The position numbers and the translations under genes were made by a program. Of a stretch of DNA of 64,000 nt, positions 1-36,251 are shown one piece after another. The stretch is from Cavia porcellus (lineage: Eukaryota > Chordata > Mammalia > Rodentia > Caviidae). The stretch spans positions 806,001 through 870,000 of the forward strand of contig NW_026947514.1 of assembly GCF_034190915.1 (NCBI RefSeq), written 5' to 3'. Under the pieces are notes generated by a model. The model had not been told where the DNA came from and did not search any database. It was given only the letters and a program-made list of their open reading frames with translations. How positions within the stretch are numbered: the stretch's first letter is position 1; each line of letters starts with the position of its first letter.

Positions 1-1700
1 TCCGCCGGCTCTCGCCTCACTGCTACCCTGCCTTGGGCTTCTGGCCTCCAGAAGTGGGACAGTATACTTGTGCTGTCTAAAGAGCCTGACTCAGGTCTCT
101 GAGCCCAGGGTGGCCTGACCTGGGTCTCACAGAGGATAGTGCCCTCCCCTGAAGCCAACCAGACAGCTTGCAGAGTTCCACTAGAAGCACAATGACTTCT
201 GAAGAGCAAGACTACCAGGAGAGCCCGCTACTCTCAGAGGAAACTAACAGGGAGGGACAGCTGAAGGACACACGGCAGCAACACACTGCATGAGTACGGT
301 AAGGATACACAGGCTGAGATGGGCAGAGTCAGAGCTGCTTGCAACTGCCTTGCGCAGGAGCTGATGAGCAGCCCTGACAGCTAGCCTGTGAGCTGGCAGA
401 CAGCAGGCAGGGTACAGGGCCACCAAGTGGAATACTGGTGACTAGCTGGGCCACATTTCAGATAAACCACAGCCATTCTGGAAAAATCTTTGTTTCCCAA
501 CACTCAAAGGGAAACAAATCTTTGTTTCCCAACACCATAGAAGCCAGAGTGTGTCTGAATGGAGTGGTAGGGGAGAGGCAGAAAGCTTCAATGGCAGGCT
601 GGCCACTGACCCAAGCAAGTCACTTAGCTGTAAAGCCATGCAGAGAGCTGACCTCCTGGGCTGTGACCACAAGAGCATGTCATCACAAGGGAAGTCAGCA
701 TGCCCTGGACACTCCCCAGAGTGTGTCTGGGGAGGAGGAAGCAGAAAGCAGAGATACAAGGAAACCAGCACCAGGGAGGATGGAGAACCTGAATCCAGCC
801 ACACTGGGCTGGAGGGCTCCTGTGGCTCCCATCAACCCGCCTTGCACGGGGCTCATTTCCTCCCAGGAACATAATGCTGGGAAGTCCCTACTTCTTCCTG
901 TTTACCTGTCAGGAGGAAGATGAGCTGGGCTGTGAGACCCACCGAAGAGTATCCCACTTCCATAACTAGCTTGAGACTCCATCCTCAAATGGCCAGTCTC
1001 AATCATCCAGGCACTGGCCACGGACCCAGTTGTCCTCCCTACACGCCCTCTCTCAGCACGTCTCCCGATCCCCCACCACCACCCTGCTTTTTCACTCTTG
1101 CCCAACTATAGAGCTGCTCACGTGTGCCTGTACTGTCCACTCTCCAGGGAAGGGGTGGAGCCCTATATAAGTGTTCCAGGGGGCTCTCCTGAACAAGGTG
1201 TGTCCCTGACAGCTCTGGGGGGGAGCAGTCTCCTGGTAGGCACCCTGCAAGTGCCAGGCCCAGCCAGCCATGGGAAATAGGTGTGCAAGTACACGCAGAC
1301 TGGTAGGAACGCCGTGCGCAGCCTAACTGCAGTGCACACTTGCGGCCCTGCCAGTCATTTCCCACACAGGAAAAGTGAACCCAGGAGAAAGCACAAGCTA
1401 CCCGCTCCTAAATGTGAAGGTGGAGAAGACCAAAGAGGTATTTTAAGACAGGAGGCCCCAGAGACAGTAGCTGGCTTGTAAACTTCAGATTTCCTTCAGA
1501 AAGGACCATTAAATTTTCAGAAAATAAAAAGAAGTCAGCAAGGCATCTGTAACCATCATGTCCTATCCCATTAAGCAACGGCACCAACAAAGGACCCACC
1601 TGTCCCTCATAGGGCATCCTGTGACCCCCAGAACATGCTGATGAGAGGGACAGGAAGGATGGCCTAGGTCTTTGGAAGATGCACAGACTAAGACACTTAC
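1..1700 (-). other. SIVA1 intron 3 (partial)
   Basis: This is the rest of intron 3 running off the left edge. I searched the minus strand for the terminal exon (expected to encode CSDMYEKVLC-like sequence) and did not find it. The only structure noted is a 20-bp direct repeat at 484-503 and 516-535 with an embedded inverted repeat. Confidence 0.75.
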
Positions 1701-1857
1701 TCTACAAGGCCACACAGGGAACAGGCCACGGCGCCACAGCCCCAGCAGGTGCGCGTGCACTGCCCACACAGGGCCCGCTCGCACTGGCTGCAGACCACCT
1801 TCCCATCCACAGCTCGCACGCATGATGAGCAGGCACGGGACGCTGCCCGGGACAGGT
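1701..1857 (-). CDS. SIVA1: SIVA1 coding exon 3, zinc-binding module
   Basis: Acceptor CTCACAG|ACCTG; donor GTAGA|GTAAGTG. It encodes about residues 105-156 ([20 protein letters not shown] to CSLCGLV). Cysteines occur in repeated CxxC spacing, as expected for the C-terminal zinc-binding region. Confidence 0.93.
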
Positions 1858-4099
1858 CTGTGAGGAAGAAACACCAGGCTGTCAGTCCTGGAAGGATATG
1901 GGGCCACTTGTCTCTTTTCAAAGTGAAGGCAGAGGACCCCAATTCATCTACCACTGAGTTCTTCGGACAACCCACAGACCAAGTACAGCACCTGGACTCT
2001 ATTCAACTAGAAATACATGGTGAGACTCCAAATCAGCATTGCTGCACCACCCAGAACCCAAAGGAACAGCTCTTGCTATCACCTTACCAATCTCTGTGCC
2101 CCCACGTCTCACGGTGACACTGCTTAACCAAAAGTTCCTGAACCGTCCCAGGCCAGTGACCAGACCCAAGGATGAAGCTGGCAACTGTCTGTAACCTGCC
2201 CCATGGCACAGAGCCACCTGACCAATGTGCTCCCCACTACAAGGCTCAGGAACTGCTGAACAACCTTCAGGCAACAGGAGGCTTCTCAGCTTCCTGACAT
2301 TTGCCCAGTTTAGACTGTGGGTGGGACTCCTGCTTGCCCAGATAGAGAAAAGTCCCATGCAGGCCGCCTTTCCACCATGGCCCTCAGTATCATAGCAACT
2401 TACCAGCTTTGGAGGCCTGGGCACTGCTCCTGATCAGTTGACCATCGGGTCCAATCAGCAGCTGGCCTCTTGCAGCTCGAGGTGTCTCTGTAGGGCCAGG
2501 CTTCGGGGACTCTGGCAGGTGTACAATGGCACAGCTTTCACCCCACACATGGTCTCTGCAGGCCTGGGCCCCATGGAAAAGCAGCTGCTTGGTCTTTTCT
2601 GAGGAGTACAGACCATTCATTAAGTTTATACTACAGCCATGAAACTCTCACATAGTCATTCCATGACCCACCAGAAGGTACAAAGCACACCTCTGTCTGT
2701 GCCTGTCACCCTGGCCCACTCTGCCTCTACACGGAAAATGCTATCCCCTCCCTGCTTCATTTGGCTCAACTACCATCTAGCCCAGGTGGATCCTGCAACC
2801 CCACCTATGCTCCAACCAGGGACTCTCTCTACTAGTCTGCTCACTGCCCTTAATTCACTGGGCTTGCATACCTTCCCTCCCCAGCAATCTCCCTCCTGCA
2901 AGTGGCAGCATCATGCAAACAAAGCTCTGTACTCAAGAAACATTAATTATCAAAAGCTCAGTGTTGCACCTAAAACCCTAAGAGAAGTGTGTACCCTTTC
3001 CACCTACCAGAGGCACCGGCCAGCTATAGCTAGCACCTGACCCAGAAATTATAGAAACTTCCAAGCCCACAACACATCAGGCCTCCAACACACACCCATT
3101 CCTGGGAGCTGAAGTGGGAGCTGGGAGCAGTGCTTTCCATCAAGCTACTTGAGGTGCCCAAAGACCCTAACAAAAGCAAATGTTAGATACCAGTCCCAGC
3201 TGTTCTCAAGTCAAAACAGCTGGGATGGAGATGCAAGGTGCTAAGGCTCTACAAGAGAATGGAGCAGCAGCAACAGTGATGGATATAGATTGGCTGAGCC
3301 TGGCCCACTACACCAGCCGCCTATCTAGGGCTCCTCAGGCCTTGCCAAGCCAGCCCTATGAGGGACAAGCCACTGCAAATGTCCCAAAACAGAGACAAGA
3401 AGAAGACAGGCAACTTCCTGATGCTACTTCGTTCTTTTTGATAACACTGCTTAAATTTTGAAGACATAGCTTGCAAGCCAGCCACAGTCCCCAGGGCTTC
3501 ACTCATTTGATCACCAGCGTGGCCTGGGAGCTCATCTGCGTCTGGAACATCGGCGCCCGGGAAGAGGGCACGGCAGCGGCACAGCTGGGGAAAAGGGGTG
3601 GGCAGAGCCTGGAGGAGTCTTTGTCTCTGGAAGCTGGATTCTCCAGCGTCCCAGATGCACAGCAGCACCACTCACAAGCACTTCGGATCATCTTTCAACT
3701 GCGTCTCGGCCATAATCCGTTAGATAATGGAAGCTCTATTTCGCATTTGGCCGGGGCTGATCACCCCTGAGAGAAACTCAGTGACACCCGTTTGGACTCT
3801 GCGTTCAAAGGGCTCCGCGGCTCCCGACACAGGGTGCGGCTCCCCCGCTTCCAGAGACCTCCCCCCCCCCCCCGGTTGCAAGTCCTTCACCAGGCAAGAC
3901 TCAGCTCAGCGAAAGGTTGGAAGGGAACAGCACCCTCTGAGTAATCCCGGAGCGGCCTGATGCCGCAGCGCCCACACTCACCGAAGATCTCCCGCGAGTA
4001 CCGCTCTGCACACACGCCACGGCTGAGCTCCTTCAGGCCCACGCGGACTTTGAGCTGAAGTGGGGCTCCGTCCGCAAAAGGGGAGCCCCGTTTGGGCAT
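1701..4099 (-). CDS. SIVA1: SIVA1 apoptosis-inducing factor, coding exons 1-3 (3' end outside window)
   Basis: Three coding exons (3982-4099, 2404-2598, 1701-1857) join in frame to 156 full codons. The missing part matches the last 18 residues of the 175-aa human protein, so the terminal exon lies left of position 1. The protein starts [10 protein letters not shown], close to human MPKRSCPFAD. It continues through the amphipathic helix region (about residues 34-55) and a central segment containing [20 protein letters not shown]. It ends in the Cys-rich zinc-binding module ([29 protein letters not shown]). Known family role: an adaptor that binds CD27 and other TNF receptors, antagonises BCL-XL through the amphipathic helix and modulates p53/ARF. 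Identity is recalled from the human sequence. All seen junctions are GT-AG. Confidence 0.95.
2404..2598 (-). CDS. SIVA1: SIVA1 coding exon 2
   Basis: Acceptor CCTCAG|AAAAGACC; donor GCTG|GTAAGT. It encodes residues 40-104 ([13 protein letters not shown] to SSAQASKA), including the rest of the amphipathic helix region. Its length (195 nt) is a multiple of three, so skipping it would keep the frame. This fits the known short isoform that lacks this exon. Confidence 0.95.
3982..4099 (-). CDS. SIVA1: SIVA1 coding exon 1
   Basis: The ATG is at 4099-4097. The exon encodes residues 1-39 plus one base (MPKRGSPF to YSREIF) and ends at donor CG|GTGAGTG. The start is chosen by match to the human N-terminus and by the CpG-rich upstream DNA. 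Confidence 0.95.
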
Positions 4100-4500
4100 G
4101 GCCTCGAGGCCAGTGGACGCAGAGCGCCGCGGCCACCGCCCCTACGTCACAGCAGCGCGCCAAGTGTTGGGCGCAGGATAGGCTGAGAAGACATTAGAGG
4201 CGGGGATTGTGAGAGACGCGGCGCAGGATAGGTCGAGTAGGTTGGAGGCGGGACTCAGCGCGCGGAAAAAGACGAGGGGCTGAAGGTCAGAAAGGAGTGG
4301 CGGGAAGAGACTTGCACTCCGCGTTACTCGGGATAGGCTGTAGGCTAGATATAGGCGGGACTTGTTGGGGTTGCGGCATGGCGCAGTACAGGATAGGCCG
4401 AGACTAGGTCAGGGGCGGGACTTATGCGTGCCCCGGCTCGGGATAGGCTGAGCCTGTGAGTAGGGCCCGGCCTGCCCGCTCGGGAAGGCGGTGGCTGTGT
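4100..4500 (-). promoter_or_regulatory. SIVA1 promoter region with repeated GGATAGG/GGCGGG units
   Basis: CpG-rich DNA directly upstream of the SIVA1 ATG. GGATAGG occurs at 4176, 4226, 4331, 4391 and 4441. A GGCGGG motif follows most copies (4199, 4247, 4299, 4354, 4414). Spacing is about 50-60 bp, with a degenerate unit filling the 105-bp gap. GGCGGGAA at 4299-4306 is an E2F-type half-site. SIVA1 is a known E2F1 and p53 target; which site is used is inference. Confidence 0.7.
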
Positions 4501-5809
4501 GTCACTGTTTAGGTCCTGTCTCTCCAGCAAAACTGGTGATAGTCTTGGTTAACAACCCCGAAGTGTCAGGGCGACACACGTGGTCCTGGCTCTCTACCGT
4601 GACGGCTCTGAGCCGCTTCCGCTGGTCCCACGGCGTTGCCCGCGGCCCCCCTAACGATTCCTGAGCGTCCGTGTTTATTTAATGCGGGTCGAGGATTGCT
4701 CAGGACGTCCTTGTCGTGGCTTCCTCGGACTTGGCCTGAGGTCTCTGCAGCGCCTTTGCCATCGCCAGCCCTGCCTCGCGGCTCTCCTGGTTTGCTCCTG
4801 GATGTTTACTGGAGCCTTTCCCGCTCCTCCCTAAGGCCGTGTTCGCACAGGAAGCTGTGAGCGCACCGGCGGATGCCCCTTGTGGCTCTTGTCTGACCTG
4901 TGGCCAGGTTTCTCTGACAAGCCAGGCAGTCTGGGAGCGCTGGCGTGGGTGTGCGGGTCAGGTGACACACAGGCAGAAGCTCACACGGGGACACGAAACC
5001 TGTTTTATTTACTTGCCCAGGACACTCAACCACTGGGCACCATCCCCTGCCCTTCTGTAAATTCTTTTTAAAAGCATTTTTTTGAGACAGGGTTTCAAGT
5101 AACTAAATTGCCAGGTGTGACTAAAACTTTTTTTTTGTAATTTAACTGGAACTTGTGATCCTTTTGCGTAGCCTCCCGTAGCGCTGGGACTACTGGTGTG
5201 TGTCACCACACCTTGCTCCAAGGCTGTTACAGACCCAAGTGGGCAACACACCTGGCAGGGCCAGCAGGCTGGCAGTCCATGACCCAGGCCCAACCATCCA
5301 ATAGGGGCAGAGTCCCCTCAGCCAATGCCTTCATTGGACTCATGGGTGTTACCCAGGCAGGTGTCCCTGGGAGTTCTAAACTAGGCTTGGGCTGGCTCCT
5401 GCCACTTGAGAAGCTCTCCTGGAAGCTCTCTTTTTCCCTCCCTTGCCATATTATACAAGGAAGTAATTCCCAGGAGACCCAAAGAACTGATCCTGCTTCT
5501 CTGTCCCACCCTAGGCCCCGTCCTGGACTCCAAGCCTTTCCTGTGTTGCTGCTACTACAACATGCTTCTGTCTGTGAAGCCTCCAACGCAGTACACCGTG
5601 CAGTCCTGGGCCTGCCCACCTCTTCCTGGGCCTGCCTACCTCTTCCTTTGGCCTTGAGGTACTCTACCAGTGGCAGCCAGCTTATGTACAGGACAGGATT
5701 TCCTCTTAGGAACCTGCCCCAGGCACACTCTGGCCATGAAGAGTGACCACCTCTCAGGGCTGGAAAGCAGCAGGGCAGGGTCAAGGTGAGCGCAGAATGG
5801 CCACACACT
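4501..5809. other. Intergenic spacer SIVA1-ADSS1
   Basis: It separates the SIVA1 promoter from the ADSS1 3' end. It holds one degenerate antisense B1-like SINE (5086-5222) and a 20-bp tandem duplication near 5604-5647. No exon is recognisable on either strand. Confidence 0.7.
5086..5222 (-). repeat. Degenerate B1-like SINE
   Basis: On the plus strand a T-run is followed by GAGACAGGGTTTCAAGTAAC and later AGCGCTGGGACTACTGGTGT, the antisense layout of a 7SL-derived B1/Alu-type element. It is heavily diverged. Confidence 0.75.
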
Positions 5810-6130
5810 CAGTGGCTCCTGGACATGTTTATTATCACATGACTCCAGATGGACACACTGTGTGACAGTGTGTCACACAAGGCCTCTGTTTTGAGCACTT
5901 AGGCTCATTTGAAATAGCACAGTTTTTAAAACTGTACACAGTGCTGGCTTTCAGATGTTTAAAATCATTGTAGTATTCAATGAGTGGAGCTGAAAGCTTC
6001 AGTGGAAAAATAGAAATACAGAAAATAATTTTCAGATTGTTTCCAGTGTAGTTTGCGATGTCAAGGAACATGTCTGCAGCTGCTCCCGAAGGGATACGGC
6101 TGTGGCCTGGGGCGTCCACTCCACTGGGTC
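5810..6130 (-). other. ADSS1: ADSS1 3' UTR
   Basis: Runs from the stop codon (TAA at 6133-6131) to just past an AATAAA signal at 5833-5828. It is AT-rich compared with its surroundings. It contains two perfect inverted repeats, at 5852-5874 and 5929-5945. The cleavage site is estimated at 10-25 nt beyond the signal. Confidence 0.8.
5828..5833 (-). terminator. ADSS1 poly(A) signal AATAAA
   Basis: TTTATT on the plus strand, so AATAAA in transcript sense, about 300 nt after the ADSS1 stop codon. Confidence 0.8.
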
Positions 6131-21706
<15,576 letters not shown>

Positions 21707-21965
21707 CCTTGTCCGCCGCGCCGGCCGGCCGCCCGCCCGCGAGCCCGCGCCCGCGCCCGCGCCCCGCGCCCTTAAATGGGCCGCCCCAGGGCGGGGCAGG
21801 GCGGTGGCTATGCGCGTGACCCGCGCAGGTCCCGCCCTGCCGCTGCCCGATCCTCGGGGGCGGACCTGCGGCAGGGGGCGCGGTGCCCAGGCCGAGCTGG
21901 GCCGGGTCGAGGCCGCCTAAGGGTCCCGCCGCCTTGAACCCGGCCGACTGGCGCCCCCTGAGGCC
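21707..21965 (-). promoter_or_regulatory. ADSS1 promoter with CArG/TATA-like box and CTCF-like motifs
   Basis: CpG island upstream of the ADSS1 ATG. CCTTAAATGG at 21770-21779 is a perfect CC(A/T)6GG CArG box, the SRF site typical of muscle genes. Its TTTAAG could also serve as a TATA element, about 64 bp before the ATG. CTCF-like cores are visible at 21866-21883 (plus) and 21951-21963 (minus). Function is inferred from motif and the known muscle expression. Confidence 0.65.
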
Positions 21966-24009
21966 GCGGAGACGGCGCTGGATGATTGCGGGCGCCGGAT
22001 GCCACTTTGGGGTCCCTGGTGTGTGTGGGCCGCAGCAGCGGCTTCCAGGAGGCTGGCTCTAGCCCTTCCTGCCCAGCCCCGCGGCCCCGGGTAGGTTAGG
22101 GAGCCCGGAGGCGGCGTCGCAGAGACAGCGTGCTTGTGTGTGCAGGGGACAGAGCCTTCCCTTCCATGCTGTTGTGCGTGACCGCTGGCTGGTGGGAAGG
22201 TGCCAGGCCGGGGTCACAGGGCCTGGCTCCGGAAGGACGCTGCTACCTGGCGCTGGGGTCGGGTCTCGGGAACACTAGGCGCTGCATGGGTGAGGCAGGG
22301 TCAGGATGGTGGCTGGAGAAACCTGGGGTCCCGGAGGAGCTGTGTTCCGATGAGGAGCACAATGAGCGCCCAGCCTGAAAGTCACATGTGATGGAAGTGC
22401 TTGCTCTTGTCCTCTTAGGCAGTGCCTAGGGCTTGAGGAGGTGCAGCTGTCTTTCCTGGGGGACCCAGGGCCGGTGAGAGTGAGTGGAGGCTCAGGGACA
22501 GGGGGACCGCCTTGACAGTCCCACTGTGGGAACCCCTAGTGGCTGTGTGGGCCAGCACTGACTTCTGGACTACAGGCTGGGGGCAGGGCTTTTCTAAAAA
22601 CAGCCTGGCTAGGGCCAACAGCTGGGCCCAGCCAGTCACATGGGCCACCCCAAATTAGATCATCCCGCCCAGCAGCAGGCCTGTCACAGGGTGGTGGGCT
22701 GTGGTCCTGCCACTGTGACCTGGGTCTAGGGGCTGCTGCCAAGCTGCCAAGTTGCTGGTCAGCTAGTCCAGGGCCACAGCCCCCTTGGAAAATCGCCTTG
22801 CAGGTTCTTAAGAGTTAAACCTGGATACAGCATGAGGCCGCCATCCTTTTAGGGACCCACTGCAGTGCAGGGAGTGCAGGTGGATGTGAGGACCAGCACA
22901 CAGACGCTCATGCCTGGCCACAGGAAGGACCTGCTGGGCGGCAGAGTGAACCAGGGGGCTCGGCCCTGCTCTGGGCTAAACCTGAGGGGCTGAAAGTGCA
23001 AGGGAGGAAGCCAGCCCGAAAGAAGTGTGCGGAATGACTCTTCACCTAGACTGAGGAGAAGCAGTGACAACCGGACTCAGTGATGGTCACAGTGGTAGCC
23101 ATAAACCGGTTTGAGCACCAGGGATGTAACTTAGTGGCATAAGCGCTTGCTTGGCAAGTGTAAGGTCCCGAGTTCGACTCTTGGTACCACAAATAAATGG
23201 CTGGAACCGCTGCTGCTTGAGCAGGTGGGTGTGGGTATCTGCCATGTCCTTTCGGTGGATGTGACTGTCCTTTCCTTCTGCCTGTTCTAGTGACCCCAGG
23301 CACAAGTGCCTGCCCTCCTACCCACACCACCTCCAGGGCCCCTGGTAGATTCTTGCTGAATGACTGAGTGATGTTCACTTAAAAAAGCCAGCAGTGCCAC
23401 ACTGAGTGTGCTCTGGACTGTGGTGGGCCAAGGAGGAAAGTAGGTGTCCTACAGAAACTCCCAAGGACAAGGGCCTTCTGGGTTTGGTCTCATGCTGGCT
23501 GGCCACAGGCTCCTGGATGGTGCTCAGGGAGTTCTAGGGGAAGCTGGCTTGTCTCAGGCAGCTGGGCAGGGCAGACGGGTAGCAGCTCCCAGAGGGGGCT
23601 GTGCGGAGCACACCCTCCTGAGGGGCACCTGGGACCCTGTTGCTACTTGAGGTGTCACCTGGCTCCATGACAGTGCCGATCACAAGGACAAAAGGGCCAC
23701 AGCCCAGATGCCACTAACAATTTTTAATTTCAGGGCGGCAGGCAGATGCTGAGCCCCCACCCTGCCCTTTGCTGTCTCACAGACACAGGTGCTCGTGCTG
23801 GGGGCCACCCTGCTGCCTGGTGGGCGTCAGGCCTCACCATCCTGCCATGGAGCCTGAGATGCCCACTGCACATCTGTCTCTTAGTCCCTGCCCTTTGTCA
23901 TCGTTCTCATTCACCCCATCCACTCACCCATCCCTCTCCCCACGCTGTGAGACGGAAGGTGGGGACTGCGGCCCCAAAGCCCATCCAGTTCTGCCCAACA
24001 CAATGGTCA
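21966..24009. other. Intergenic spacer ADSS1-INF2
   Basis: About 2 kb between the ADSS1 promoter and the INF2 3' end. It contains one tRNA-derived SINE at 23118-23207. No exon is recognisable. Confidence 0.7.
23118..23207 (+). repeat. ID-like tRNA-derived SINE
   Basis: GGATGTAACTTAGTGGCATA (A-box-like) and GAGTTCGACTC (B-box) in tRNA spacing, followed by a short A-rich tail (CACAAATAAA). Confidence 0.85.
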
Positions 24010-24027
24010 GCTGGGCCAGGCTTGCTC

Positions 24028-24033
24028 TTTATT
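24028..24033 (-). terminator. INF2 poly(A) signal AATAAA
   Basis: TTTATT on the plus strand, about 690 nt after the INF2 KPKAK stop codon. It is the first clear canonical signal downstream of that stop. Confidence 0.7.
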
Positions 24034-24295
24034 GGTCGAGTCCTTTCCAGCCTCAGTGGTCCACCCGGGCCTTGGGCAGCTGGTCCTGCTGGGGAGCTGA
24101 TGAGGTGGCTAGTCGAGGTGCAGGGCCACAGGGCAGCCCCCTGGTTACCCTAAGGGGCTGTGGACACTGCCCATGGCACTGCTGCCAGGCTACCTCAGCC
24201 CAGACCTGGAGTCCCTGCACCATCCCAACACACAGCTGCCTCCAAAGCACAGACTCAAAGAGAACTGTCTTTAAATCAAAAACCAGCTGAGGACT

Positions 24296-24385
24296 GAGTG
24301 GGGTGGCACATGCCTGTAACCCCAACCAGGCAGGAGGGTCCCGGTTGGAAGCCAGCTTGGACAACTTATCCAGAGTCTGTCTCCA
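24296..24385 (+). repeat. B1-like SINE fragment in INF2 3' UTR
   Basis: GTGGCACATGCCTGTAACCC and later CCAGCTTGGACAAC with GTCTGTCTCC, the sense layout of a B1 monomer. It lies antisense to the INF2 transcript. Confidence 0.8.
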
Positions 24386-24723
24386 ATATGCATGCACACA
24401 TGCACGCACGCAAAACTGCCCCAGCTGAGTTGACAGAGGCAGGGCTAGAATGAGGGAGGTGACATCTCCCAAGGGTGAGGAACCTGGGGAGCAGTGTGGG
24501 GGTACAAGGCAGGTCACAAGCTGTGTATGTACAGGTGCTGCAGGGGCACCAGGCCTGGGCGCTGGCATCCACAGGGTTCTGGCTGCAACACCAGCAGGAG
24601 GCTGAGGCCTGGGCTGGGAAAGGTGCGCAGTTCAGCTCCTCAGGGCCCAGTCCCAGCCTGGTCGCCGCAGGAGCCTCCTTAGTAGCATGTGCAGGCTGCC
24701 GCGGTGCCAGGGCCACGCGTCTC

Positions 24724-36251
<11,528 letters not shown>

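Larger units (their letters stand above)
24010..24723 (-). other. INF2: INF2 3' UTR (non-CAAX transcript)
   Basis: Runs from the TGA at 24726-24724 to shortly after AATAAA at 24033-24028. A B1-like fragment (24296-24385) lies inside it. The cleavage site is estimated. Confidence 0.7.

Noticed and set aside
1163..1175. TATATAAG element as a promoter
   Set aside because: It is an isolated TATA-like string inside SIVA1 intron 3 with no first exon downstream on the plus strand.
23118..23207. Functional tRNA gene
   Set aside because: A and B box-like sequences are present, but there is no acceptor-stem pairing and an A-rich tail follows; this is a SINE.
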